Positions 22,289 through 32,194 of a stretch of 64,000 bases of DNA are shown here, in pieces. Under the pieces are notes generated by a model. It was not told the DNA's origin. It saw nothing but the letters and a program-made list of their open reading frames with translations, and ran no database searches. The position numbers and the translations under genes were made by a program. How positions within the stretch are numbered: position 1 is the stretch's first letter; each line of letters starts with the position of its first letter. The DNA lies in contig JASISA010000041.1 in assembly GCA_031771865.1 (NCBI GenBank), forward strand, positions 2,604,001 through 2,668,000. The letters are read 5' to 3'. This DNA comes from Nothophaeocryptopus gaeumannii (taxonomy: Eukaryota; Ascomycota; Dothideomycetes; Mycosphaerellales; Mycosphaerellaceae).

Positions 22289-22379
22289 GTTGATCAGGTA
22301 AGGCATGAATGGTAAGGTAATGTTTGTGTCTGCATCGGCAATGCCGAATCAGACTCGTCATCAAGAGTCATCAGAACAG
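22289..22379 (-). ncRNA. snR75: Box C/D snoRNA, snR75-like (25S rRNA G2288)
   Basis: Minus strand, in the intron that begins with GTATGT at 22412. Box C CTGATGA is at 22374-22368, a perfect D' box CTGA at 22352-22349 and box D CTGA at 22297-22294. The element at 22362-22354 is antisense to 25S rRNA CUCGUCAUC. Five bases above D' it pairs with the G of CUCG, which is G2288, the yeast snR75 target. A second 10-nt complementarity, to GCAUGAAUGG of 25S rRNA just downstream, lies next to box D and may help pairing. Confidence 0.85.
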
Positions 22380-22523
22380 GATGTAGGGAATGGCAGGCTA
22401 GGACAGACATACCGTGAGAGTCATCCAAGAAACACGGCTGAGAGGCTGCTTTCCGTTGGCCCTATGATCTCGTCAGCTTGGATTACTCGAAGCACAGGCC
22501 GGATGAAGGTTGGTAGATGAGGT

Positions 22524-22617
22524 CGAGATCAGTGGACGAGGTTTTCTAGGCCTGTCGCAGAATGGCGTATCGGCTCATGCATTTGTGTCGGAGCCCAGTG
22601 CCGCTTCATCAAGTGAC
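22524..22617 (-). ncRNA. snR76: Box C/D snoRNA, snR76-like (25S rRNA C2197)
   Basis: Minus strand, in the intron 22645-22462. Box C TTGATGA is at 22612-22606 and box D CTGA at 22532-22529, 84 nt. The element GCACTGGGC is antisense to 25S rRNA GCCCAGUGC and lies just above a D' box CCGA. Five bases above D' it pairs with the last C of GCCC. Counting along 25S rRNA, this C is 91 bases upstream of G2288, that is C2197, the yeast snR76 target. The pairing is only 9 nt, so this one rests partly on position in the array. Confidence 0.78.
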
Positions 22618-23154
22618 CGGTAGACTGCAGGGAGTGGTGACTTACCATCCGGTCTCAAGGTCAGATTTCGCCCTCTTGTGCTGCTTTTTCTCGGTCTTCG
22701 CTACAGCAGAACATGCGTCTGCCTACTGCAGCGTGCTGATGATTTGACTGGCCATCTCCTCATTGCAAGTCTCAGTCTTCGCTACAGCCAAGCTGGTGAC
22801 AGTCATGCCGGGTGCTGCATTTGGCACGGCGCGGTGCGCTTGCTCATGTCATTATGCCAGCTCTTTCAACCCCATGAATACCACCTGACAACTCCACCCT
22901 GACTATTGCAAGTCTCGAGGACGGTTTGGAACGCAGCTGTCATTGCGTCGGTAGCCATGTCGGCGGAACCATGTCGGCGGTAGTGGCTCCAATTGTTTGG
23001 GTGTCGTGAAAGGGTAATAACAAAGGGATGTGCGAAGGCGGTATGTGCGAGGTTGAAAGGAGTGCCGCGAGCTCAGCGGGCTACTTCCTACGCTTGAATT
23101 CAGTCAGCACAAGGTTCAGTCAGGGCGTGCAGACCGAAGAGTGATGTGAAGTCG

Positions 23155-23251
23155 AAGAGTCAGATATAATTGAGCCAATGATCTCGCCAGTGGTGGGTAC
23201 AAAGCACCTCGGCCGGTAATTCCATTGTGTTTGCTTGGATCATCATTCGAA
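23155..23251 (-). ncRNA. snR77: Box C/D snoRNA, snR77-like (18S rRNA U578)
   Basis: Minus strand, in the intron 23276-23088. Box C ATGATGA is at 23246-23240 and box D CTGA at 23163-23160, 87 nt. The element TGGAATTACCG at 23224-23214 is antisense to 18S rRNA CGGUAAUUCCA in the universally conserved 530-loop region. The base five above the D' box (CCGA) pairs with the U of CGGUAA, which is yeast U578 (snR77). Confidence 0.88.
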
Positions 23252-23555
23252 GGGAAGGCAGAAAGGGTAGACTTACGACTTGGCCGTTGAAGTTCGCTGG
23301 CAGAGCGGGCATGCCTGCGTTCGCTTGCAGCTGCGGGAACGAGGTTTTGAACAGCTCCAGCTGGCCGTAAAGTTTGCCAGCACTCTCAACAGTGTCTGAG
23401 AGTAGGACTGAGGCCAAAGACTGATTCAGTCCATGTTCCAGGTACTGGACTGAAATCTCGGTGGAGTTGGGTTGCTAGGGCTCGGCAGCGCCTGACAGAT
23501 GGTCAGCATGTGAAGAGACAGAGATGTCAAGTGATCTGAATTTGGTCTTCGTGTC

Positions 23556-23645
23556 GTTGTTCAGACTGACGTAGCAATGAAGTTTCAGTCCCCCTTGGAG
23601 GTCAAAGACTCTAGTTTGCGGTTGTGCTTGTATCATCAGAGAAAA
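23556..23645 (-). ncRNA. snR78: Box C/D snoRNA, snR78-like (25S rRNA U2421)
   Basis: Minus strand, in the intron 23671-23492. Box C CTGATGA is at 23639-23633. Box D is CTGA at 23564-23561 (80 nt overall), with another CTGA at 23588-23585. The element CAAACTAGAGTC at 23618-23607 is antisense to 25S rRNA GACUCUAGUUUG. Taking TTGA as D', the fifth base above it pairs with the U of GACU, which by counting from G2288 is U2421, the yeast snR78 target. It is the first snoRNA of the array, as in yeast. Confidence 0.83.
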
Positions 23646-24351
23646 TGGGTTGGACAAGGGAGCATGCTTACCGAGCAGGCGCACATGGCTTCAGTCTGAA
23701 ACCATGATGAAGCGGTCTGGCTTTTGTAGGGTCAACAGCACAGTGATGGTCGCGTGTGGTAGGTTGATGTTGGTATCTGGAAGCTTGCGAAGAATTTCCA
23801 GAGGGAAGTCGCGAGAGAGCTTTGACGTCGGAGCTCGGAAAAGAGCGGCTTGGCGGGCACGTGCATTGAAGCCTGAGGCATCCAGGACTTTAGGTGCTCT
23901 TGCCATATCCCACAGACTTCACTTTCACACCTCACCTCGACCAACACCACAATCGTCAGTCATGATATGTTGGCACGCGTTCCGAGCAGCATAGATCGCC
24001 CGCCGACACCGGTCATGGCGAGCCGCACTTTCCGAGCCGGCCATCGTACTTCAAGCCGCATATGCGATCATGAGCACCGATTGGATCCGGTCCGAGAGGC
24101 TTCAATGCTGTGCGTGAAAGCTCACCATTTCCTGCGGGACAGCCGGGCAAGAGCAGCTGTGCCATGTCGGAGGCTCGCCTTTCATTTCGCAATTCGGAAA
24201 GAGTCTTGACATGGTGATGTCGAACCACATTGTCTATCTTTCGGTATACTGAACCTTATCTGCAGCAGATACCCCATCGCCCAGAAAACACGTTCAAATG
24301 CGTCATTGTCTCTTTCAAATATTAAGAATCTCCATACGACATGCTGCAGCC

Positions 24352-25071
24352 AATGATTGGAGCAAGCACGCATTCAAACCCGTTGACCAGAATCCTGTTT
24401 ATGGAGCAGGCGAAACAGCTCTTGGCACAGACGGCAGCTACAAGCCTCACAATGGTAGTCTCCTTATGCCCGGCGGTATGCCGCCTGTGAAAGTTTGGGT
24501 ACCTCCTGGGAACGGTGGTGGTAGCGCTCAAGGACATAATCTGGCCAACTGGACCGTCCACCTGGGTCCCGTCACGCCGCTAAACAATAGCATCGCTGGA
24601 AATCCCAACCCGCAGAAGAACGGTCTCGGCTACAATCCGCGCTGCCTTACTCGCGACTTTGGCCCGGACATGCTGAAGATGAACAGTAAGTACTGGAATG
24701 TCTCACAGCTCATCCTGAACAAAACCAACATGCACACCTTCCATCAACAACTCGAATCACCAGCAAGAGGCGTTCATGGGACTGGCCACACATTTATCGG
24801 CGGCTTGAACAGCGACTTGTTCTCTTCACCTGGCGATCCATTGTTCTTTCTGCACCACGCGCAGGTTGACCGAATCTGGAGCATGTGGCAAAGCTTGGAC
24901 TTCAAGAACCGTACGAATGGCCTCGATGGGACTATGACTGCATTCAACTATCCACAAAGCCCCGTCGTTAAGCTTGAGGATGAGATGTATTACTCGCCTA
25001 TCTGGCCGAATGTTACGATCCGAAATATCATGAGTCCGTACAAAGGAAAGTACTGTTACATGTACGAGTAG
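24352..25071 (+). pseudogene. 5'-truncated tyrosinase (CuA half missing)
   Basis: From about 24352 the frame matches the second half of a secreted fungal tyrosinase. DWSKHAFKPVDQNPVYG is followed by NWTVHLGP and the conserved NPRCLTRDFGPDML. The CuB site comes next: HGTGHTFIGG with a downstream DPLFFLHHAQVDRIWSMWQ. It ends in ...YKGKYCYMYE at 25071. The CuA copper site, signal peptide and roughly the first 130-150 residues expected of the family are absent, and nothing upstream on either strand resembles them. The nearest ATG (24298) lies in unrelated sequence. Without CuA a type-3 copper enzyme cannot work, so this is a broken copy unless a distant exon exists. Confidence 0.75.
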
Positions 25072-25774
25072 CCTCTGCCAAAGGCAAAAGTCCGCTGCTG
25101 AGGCTGAGCATCTACACCCTGGGATGATGTGTACTGAACCCAAATACCACGCCCGAGCAGGATATTTTTTGGAGTGAACGTGGCGGAAGCCGGCGCCAGT
25201 CGTCTGGTTTCCATGAAGGTATCCCGGCCAAATGCCAGGAAGCGAAGAACGACCAGGAAAGGAAGAACGTCTGTCTTGTGATAGATATTCTGGCTTTCAA
25301 AGCCGATCCAAGCCTTCAGCCGCTACAATGCCGTGCCGAGAGCGACGTGTTTGGCATCAGGAAGTTAAACCGAAACGATGGACGAGTCGAGCCAGGGACG
25401 TCGAGAATCGGCGACAATTTTCGTCCGCTCCACCAAGGCCGACTCCCAGGCACGACGATCCTTCCCAGCTTCAGTGGATGAATCGTGTAAGCATATGGCC
25501 TATTCGGGGCCGTACATGCCACTGTTTAGCAATTGACAGCTCACGATGTCTTCATATAACAATGCAAATGATCCTGCAAGATGAGTGCTCTGGATTCCCC
25601 CAGCACAACTTCTTCTTCTTCTCAATCAAGCAGCCAATCTCAAGACGAGTCGAGTTCGCGACCAACGGCATCGAGGCCATTTGAAAATAGAAATACTTCG
25701 ATCGAAAAGTCGAACAATGCACTTTCATTCTTCGGCATTCGTGGTGTTCTACAACCGGCCATTTTAAATCTCAG
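25072..25774. other. Gap between two gene remnants
   Basis: No intact gene is recognised. Short frames on both strands lack motifs. The region between the tyrosinase and FAD-monooxygenase fragments is probably eroded coding or repeat DNA. Confidence 0.45.
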
Positions 25775-26070
25775 GAGACAACGAAGCCGGTTTCCTCAAA
25801 ATGACCACCGCCGATCCAAAAGGCGTTCCCACCTGGGACAATGATCTTCGGTTGACACTGCTAGGAGATGCGGTAACTTGGATGACACCAGCGGGAGGAA
25901 CGGCTTTGCAGGATGCTGCACTGCTAGGGATGTTGCTCAAAGAGGGTGGTGGGTATTGTGAGGACGTGACGGGGAGGTATGAGAAGGAGATGAGGGATTA
26001 CGCGAGGAGGAATGTCAGGATTGATTTTGAGGCGGCCGCGAAGCAGTTCAATATCGGAGAATTGAGGTAG
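25775..26070 (+). pseudogene. C-terminal fragment of an FAD-dependent monooxygenase
   Basis: The frame reads DNEAGFLKMTTADPKGVPTW, then the second FAD-binding motif LTLLGDAVTWMTPAGGTALQ and DAALLGMLLKEGGG, and ends YEKEMRDYARR...IGELR at the stop before 26071. This is the last quarter of the p-hydroxybenzoate hydroxylase-like flavoprotein family; the GD motif binds the FAD ribityl phosphate. The Rossmann GxGxxG segment and the middle of the protein are not found upstream. It is a stand-alone remnant. Confidence 0.65.
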
Positions 26071-26496
26071 GCTGTATAATGGATTTGAGAGCAGGAGAGA
26101 ATGATGAATTGGGATGAGTCTATGTTGGAGAGGCGTCTTGGAGATTTATAGAGAGGTGGAGGGTGATATTGCCAAGCAAGGCTTTTGTAGGCTCTTCTAT
26201 AATTATCGTTCTATGCTTTCTCTTTCTGCTCGACCTCCTCCGACTTTCCATCTTCGCTTCGACTCGTGTGCCCTTCTTCGATCTCGGTAACATGGCTTCG
26301 AGAATATGGGTTTGGGCCAGGCCAGTGCTTAGCGTCTTCGATGAAGACAAAGTCGATCTCTTCAAGAGTCTTTCCGGCAGTCTAGACCACAACGTCAGTC
26401 CAACTTTCCTCTTTAGACCGACACGATCGAGCTCTTACCTCTGGACACTAGAACCATACGAATATACAAGCACCCAAACAGCTAATCAACTGCCAG

Positions 26497-26507
26497 TAAT
26501 AGATCTG
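26497..26507 (+). repeat. Target-site duplication, left copy
   Basis: TAATAGATCTG directly precedes the LINE. In the transporter reading frame (minus strand) it encodes the end of GYQIYY, showing it is original gene sequence. Confidence 0.85.
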
Positions 26508-27958
26508 CTATGGGGTTTGTTGATGACTCCAATATCCTTGCCTTTGGGGAAAGCACAGAGACCAACTGTAGAAGACTGGAAGCAGCACATGACAAGTGTG
26601 TCCAGTGGGCATCTAGGCACGGGGCTGCATTCGCACCACAGAAGTATCAGCTTATCCACTTCTCTAGGAGCAGGAAAAAACATAATATGCAAGCTACAGT
26701 GAACATCCAGGGGGTACAAGATGGCCCAGTCCCACACCTCAGACTCTTGGGAGTAAGGGTAGACTCTAAGCTACAGTGGGGACCACACATTAAAATGGCA
26801 GCAGAGAAGGGCAGAGCCCAGACGCAATCCCTCCAAAGGCTATGCAAGTCCACATGGGGAGCATCCTTCCAGAAGGCAAGACGCCTTTATACAGCAGTAG
26901 TCAGACCAGCAATGACATATGGAGCCAAAGTGTGGATGACACCAGAGGGCGTACCGGGGTATAGGAAGGGAATCACAACCCCGCTAGAGAGGATTCAGAA
27001 CCAAGCACTTAGACACATCGCGGGAGCATACAAAAGTGTCCCAGAAGGAATCCTTCAGAGGGAGACCGAGATACCACCACTGCACCTATACACACAAGAA
27101 ATCACAAGGCAACAGGCAGTCAAAACCAAAGACAATCCTGCTACCAAGTACATCCAGGAGAGATGCAAGCAGATCCAAAGGGAGTGTAGGAAAAGGAAAC
27201 GCCTAGCACAGGCACAGGCCCAGAGGACTAGACAAGAGGACATTGCAGCATTAGTGGAGGGCCAGGCGTTAGATCAAATCCAACAGGGTAACCCAATGTT
27301 AAAGGGATGGTGGATGCACCTAACCCACAACAAGATATGGCTGACCCAACTCAAGAAGAGACACACAGCCCAACAAGGCCAAGAACTCCCAGCAGTCTAG
27401 CAAGATGGAGAGAGGGGCAGAAAACTCCATAAGGGATGGTCTAGGCCACAGAGCACAATGGCAACACTTATTAGGACCGAGAATATTGGCTTGAATGCAT
27501 ACCTCACAAGGAGAAGAGTCCCAGGCAAAACACCCGAATGCACATGTGGATACAGGGCCCAGACACCCAAACATGTCATAATATTCTGCCCGGAAAAACA
27601 AGAAGCAAGGGAGAGACTGTTTCAAGATGCTGGATCCTCATGGCAAGAGATTACACAAACAAGGAGAGGCCTCAATGCAGCTACGAGGTGGATGATTAGG
27701 GAGGGGATACTAGAACAGTTCTCGCTTGCAAGGGAGGAGGAAGGATGGGAGTAAAAGGACCTGGTGAGAGGAAGGAGCTATAGAGATCCTCTCTATGTTC
27801 AAAGGACAAACAGAAGATAGTGGTAGGGGTGGAATCCTACAAGATAGGAAGGAGTAGAAGGGTTTTATGCCAACGTCTTTTACCTTCAAAGAACGATTTA
27901 GAGATAGCTGCTTGTCCATAGATGGAATAGTACAGCAATACAAGAATATTATTATTAT
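26508..27958 (+). mobile_element. 5'-truncated non-LTR retrotransposon (LINE)
   Basis: The insert is 1451 bp long and flanked by the 11-bp direct repeat TAATAGATCTG. Its coding strand is plus, antisense to the transporter it interrupts. It starts inside the reverse transcriptase just at the catalytic GFVDD motif and continues through the thumb (HLRLLGVRVDSKLQWGPHI). It ends with a C-terminal Cys/His knuckle (CTCGYRAQTPKHVIIFC) and a short 3' untranslated region. The 3' end is an (ATT)n run, typical of LINE tails. One TAG (27398-27400) interrupts the frame. Everything upstream of the FVDD motif (endonuclease, most of the RT) is missing, as expected from incomplete target-primed reverse transcription. 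Confidence 0.9.
26510..27754 (+). pseudogene. LINE ORF2 C-terminal part (reverse transcriptase end and zinc knuckle)
   Basis: A single frame from 26510 to 27754, broken by one TAG at 27398-27400. It contains the RT motif GFVDDSNILAFGES, the segment RRLYTAVVRPAMTYGAKVW common to Tad/I-type elements, and after the stop TRRRVPGKTPECTCG with the Cys/His knuckle. With the endonuclease and the RT fingers absent, it cannot transpose by itself. Confidence 0.85.
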
Positions 27959-27969
27959 TAATAGATCTG
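27959..27969 (+). repeat. Target-site duplication, right copy
   Basis: Second copy of TAATAGATCTG, directly after the (ATT)n tail of the LINE; its first bases are indistinguishable from the tail. Confidence 0.8.
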
Positions 27970-29337
27970 ATAACCCACTCTCTGGACAGCAACTCCTCCG
28001 CCGAAGACAGTCGCGAACGTCATTGACCACTCCCCAACGATTCCCGCCGCACCCCCCAAATGTCGATATCTCAATGGCGCAATCTCCGGCCCATACAACC
28101 AGGGACAACCCATCCATCCAAACCCCGTCAAGAACTGGAATATAATTACAAAAGCGACGGCAGTCCATTGTGTGCCCAAAGTCTGGTTGGAAACACCTTG
28201 CATAGCGATGAAGAGAGCCATACAAATCGTCATACCCACCGCACACCAGAACAAAATCGCCCTTCTCCCCCAACGCTCGATCGTGGGGACCGTGAGACAC
28301 ATCCCGATAGCGAAAATGGTGTTCATGACGGCTGCTATGACTTGTTGCATGAAGGGTGAGAGGCCGACGTTCCCGAGGATGATGGTGCTGTAGTAGACCA
28401 AAATATTGATACCCATATTCTGCTGGAAAGAGGACGAGGAAACTTGTGCGGACTCGTCGAGCGGCTTGGAGTTCTGAACGATCCCAGAACCAATCTTGCC
28501 AGCGGATTCGGCCTTCTGCGTCTTCGAGTTTGATGGTGTCGAGGATATCTTGGCGCATTCGTTGGACTTCGGGGTCTTCCACAGGGCGAGCCCAGAGTTG
28601 GCTGAGGACTTGATCGCCGTCTTCCATGCGGCCGCGGGAGTAGTACCAGCGAGGTGTGTCGGGCAGGACGAGCATTCCGAGGAAGGAGAGGAGGGTGAAG
28701 AAGGATTGGAGGGAAATGGGAAAACGCCAGGAGGCTTGGGAGTCTTTGAGTTGGGTCATGCCTAGGTCCACCCAGTAGGCTAGGGCGACCCCCCAGATGA
28801 GGTAGACGCATTGGATTGCGACTTGGGGGCCGCGTTCTTTGGTTTTGATTGTGGTTTCGGACATGTAGGTTGGGACGGTGGCAGAGATGAGGCCAATGCC
28901 GAAGCCGCAGATGATTCGGGCGGCGAGGATTTGGCCGACGGCTATCATTCATCAGTATCAGCTTCATGAATAGGTACCGATGTCTACAACGTACAGTAAG
29001 AGCTCGCCTGGATAGCCCCTCCGACCATAACAAAGACATCGCCAATGAGGATACTCAGCCTTCGTCCAAACTTATACCCAAACCCAGAGATAGTCAAGAA
29101 GAGGGCCATAACCAAACAGCCCAAGGTGTAGGAGGAAGCGATGAGTGGAATGATGAGTGATCCATTCTCATTGCCGGTGATCTTCAGCGCATCAAGAAAA
29201 GGCTTCGTCGTCTGAACACCGCCAAGCACTCCAGCATCGTAGCCAAAGATCAGGAAAGCCATTGCGCAGCTGAAAGACATGAGCTGGTAGAACGCTCGCC
29301 CTTCCAGGCTGCGCACAATTGTCTTGGGCAGAGCCAT

Positions 29338-30975
29338 GAGGGTTTGTTGGTTGGGCGTTGAATGAGAGAGAGCTCCGATGTAGACAGACAGCAGATACAA
29401 GAAGTGGAAGAAAGCGTGAGGTGCTTTGGCTTCGATATCAGCTTACATGGTGCGTAGACAAGTTCAAGTTCCATGGAGCCGCGCATGATCCTTCGTCTGG
29501 AAATGCGGAGATGATGTTGGAAGATGTCGATCACCGGCAATGCAAACGTGTGGCTCATTGCCACGCGAGCTAGAACCGGCGGTATGGCACGCAAGTGCTC
29601 GATACTTCTGTCTATTAAAAGGCCTCCAGCTTCTGGTCAATTCCACATAGCTGACAGTCGCAATCGCCAGGCTCGATGATAAGAGGTCTGCATGCTCGCT
29701 GGCGAGGAATGAGTGCACCGAGTGCGTGGCCTTCAGCAAGATGTGGACTTCTCCAGGTGATCGACAATGGAGTAGTCAATAGAGTTCGTGATATGCGGGA
29801 CGGCCTGCCGTCAAGGAAAGTCGGACGAGGCCACGAGACGGAGTCAGATCTCACTGTGTCTCTTCTTCTCGTCTTGATGCTTGATTTGATGAGTCGACGT
29901 CGCTATTCACTACATGGTGCAATGTCGATGAAGTCCCTCGCTCACTTCTTGGCTGCCACTGTCAGTTCGATAGCGCGGTTAAATCGATGTTATGGTTATC
30001 GTTGGCAGCGCATGTCAGAACGGGGGTTGAAGTCGTGGGCAAGGAAGGACCGTTGCGGGCCTGAGGCCGAAGTAACTTGGCGCCAAGATCCTCCCCTGCT
30101 CTCTTCTACTTACCTTAAAAGGTACCTCATCGATTGCCAACGAGCCCGCCCATCGCCATCCAAACGTACGTACACGACCTCGAGCAGGCGAACGCGGGAC
30201 GAGAGGACGAGGCCGATGACAAAGTCCATTGCCGGCCTCTCGCTGAGCGGCCCTCTCTAGTACTGCTAGGCGCGACGACGGCGGCCTGGAGAACGAGAAG
30301 GTTAAGGAGAGAGAAGGTCCATGTCCTTAATATCACTCCGGGATGCGACGTAGTTCTCCGTCGTCACCACCGCCGCTGCATTGTTCAAGAGCTTGCGCAC
30401 AAATGAGAGAGGCAACGAGCATTGTCGCCTGCATTTGGGAGTCGAGGTCCAGCGCCGGAATCTCCCTGAAGACTTGGACACCATGCCTTCAACTACGCCC
30501 TTCTTATAATGGGAACAGCTTGGTGATTGAGAAATCTGGTCATGACATAGGTACTTATAAGCTTAGTAGGGCCATATATCGGACACTGTAGCGGAGCGGC
30601 TTGTTCACGACTACAATTGACAGGGCTGCTCTGTTGACAGGAAGGCGCGAGGAGCGTAGGGGGCGGGAGTAGTGCCTTATGAGTGTATCGGGTAGTATGA
30701 CAGGTCTTTACACACGACATGATAGAATTCATAGAAACTCGAAGGTAGGAGTGCATGAATCTGCCAATAGCTCGCTCAACTCACAGACAGTCATATGCAT
30801 TGACGTGCATGTGATGCGCGTTGGAGGGTGCCTCACATGCAACAAGACTTTGTGCTGCACCAAGCGCAAGTCAGAACACAACTCCGCCACCACGTCCATG
30901 CTCAAACATAGACCTCTAAATACAGGTCCAACACCACCACGGCAATTCAGCAACTGCCTCGCTGCATTTTCGCAG
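29338..30975. other. Gene-free region between transporter relic and BTB gene
   Basis: About 1.6 kb without a recognisable gene. A minus-strand frame at 30302-30484 and others around 30127-30336 show weak coding appearance but no known motif. A diverged copy of a short repeat (gagagaggcaacgagc, near 30404) resembles the pair described at 36295 and 37573. Confidence 0.45.
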
Positions 30976-31790
30976 ATGCCACCGAAGGAAGAAACTGAGG
31001 CTCTGCCGAGCACGCAGAACATACCACATAGCATGTAGGTCATTTTGGTGGCCCCGGCTCCCTAATACCTACTAACATCCAGTGTAGCGATGCGCATTAC
31101 GATCGCACCGTGACCATCCAAGTCGGCAAGGGCAGCAACATCAAGTCGTTCGACATCTACCGAGGCGTATTGCAATTCTATTCTGGCTACTTCCGAACCG
31201 CTATTGAACAGATTGATTCTGGCAAGTTCCAGGAAGGAGTATCTGGCATGATCAGTTTACCAGACGAAAATGTTCAGCTCTTCCGGCTTTTCAAACAATG
31301 GCTGTTCGCGCCCAGACGGAAGCTCCACCCCAGCGCGGATCACGACTACATTGCCTTGAGTACCCTTGAGATCTGCGCACTGTGGTGCTTCGCTGATCGA
31401 CGCATCATTCCCCTTCTCCAAAACCACACCATGGATCTGCTCATCTCGAAGATGTTCGAAGGACACAAGATACTAGCGAGTGCCATCCGCCATGCCTACC
31501 AGAACTCCGCCGCAGAGTCTCCGCTTAGACGCGTTCTCGCTTGGTACCCCTCGAACGTCACTGCTACGAAGACTTCAGGAGAGACATGGCCGCCGGATAA
31601 GGAAGAGACATGGTTTCGCGACTTCGCCACAGATCTGGTGCTGCTGCGGTTCACGCCAGTGCCATTGCCAATGCCAATGAGTGAAGGTGGAGATGGGATC
31701 ACGAATTGGGATTGTTGCAAGTTTCATGTGCACGAAGAGGGCGTGCGCTGCGCGGACAAGGGCTGGAGGGTGTATAAGTACGCACGTTGA
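30976..31790 (+). CDS. BTB/POZ domain protein 1
   Basis: Exon 1 (30976-31034, MPPKEETEALPSTQNIPHS) joins across a 53-nt intron (GTAGGT...CTAAC...GTGTAG) to exon 2 (31088-31790), for 253 residues. After the splice the protein reads DAHYDRTVTIQVGKGSNIKS, the start of a fungal BTB fold, with FDIYRGVLQFYSGYFRTAI and the later block ALWCFADRRIIPLLQN. Fungal BTB-only proteins of this size are mostly uncharacterised; the fold mediates dimerisation and Cullin-3 or transcription-factor contacts. A related gene with the same order lies 0.4 kb downstream, so the two form a tandem pair. Confidence 0.82.
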
Positions 31791-32194
31791 AGTGTCCTCC
31801 ATCGGTGAGGTGAGAAGCGAGGTCGAATCTAGTGAGTTTGAAAGGCAGAAAGCCCCAAAGTAAGGATATCATCATGGTATTAGGCCAGACTCCATACTGA
31901 AAAGGGTGGCGGGTGGACATGCTTGATAAGAGCGTTTGCTCTCCGAACTCCACTTCATTTGACTAAGTATTATCCAGCACCTGAGCCCCACTTATTCGCA
32001 TCACAAGCAAACGGCCGTCGCGACTCGCACAAATGTCGATTTCGATTTGTCGGCTTGCAATCACTGGCATCGCTATAGCCGGCGCCGCGAAAGTACGTGT
32101 CACTAGGGAAGGGAACATCCTCCGTCGGCCCACGACGTTGAGCTCGATCGGATCTTCAGAATCGTCCAGGACACCTGCTTCTCGTCCTCCCACC
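31791..32194. other. Spacer between the two BTB genes
   Basis: A 400-bp spacer holding the 3' end of BTB gene 1 and the presumed promoter of BTB gene 2. No other feature is seen. Confidence 0.5.

Larger units (their letters stand above)
21300..23960 (-). ncRNA. Intron-rich snoRNA host transcript (snR78-snR73 cluster)
   Basis: On the minus strand a series of good introns follows one another: 23671-23492, 23276-23088, 22645-22462, 22412-(about 22190), 22146-21965 and 21733-21569, mostly 165-190 nt, much longer than other introns in this window. Each has a GTAAGY, GTATGT or GTACGT donor, and each contains one box C/D snoRNA (listed separately). The exons between have no shared open frame: a 71-codon frame at 23906-23691 stops before the first intron and other pieces do not join. 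The host is therefore probably non-coding, or codes only for a short peptide. Exons near 22690-22930 contain short internal duplications (CGAAGAC, GAGACTTGCAAT). The transcript ends are estimates. In yeast the same snoRNAs are excised from an exonic polycistron; here they are intronic. Confidence 0.75.
26211..29337 (-). pseudogene. MFS sugar transporter split by a LINE insertion
   Basis: Exon 1 (29337-28995) begins MALPKTIVRSLEGRAFY and has TM1 with FGYDAGVLGGVQ. A 53-nt intron (GTACGT...GATAG) leads to SVGQILAARIICGFGIG, then VPTYMSETTIKTKERG and DTPRWYYSRGR. Near 28436-28440 the frame shifts by one, just before QQNMGINILVYYST. The second half includes RWGRRAILFW and GWMGCPWLYGPEIAPLRYR. At codon GYQIY a LINE (26508-27958) interrupts the gene. 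Beyond it the coding resumes as YWQLISCLGACIFVWF, a TAG, then CPE, an intron (GTAAGA...GACTGAC...CTAG) and TAGKTLEEIDFVFIEDAKHW, to the true stop at 26211. There are three independent lesions: frameshift, insertion and nonsense. The ancestral role was H+/sugar symport. Confidence 0.88.

Noticed and set aside
21569..23671. Similar introns with repeated ATGATGA/GATGAT blocks, suspected introner-like elements
   Set aside because: The shared blocks are box C motifs of different snoRNAs; the rest of the introns is unrelated, and each antisense element matches a different rRNA site.
30127..30484. Minus-strand frames with some coding appearance
   Set aside because: No recognisable motif, frames do not join by a credible intron.
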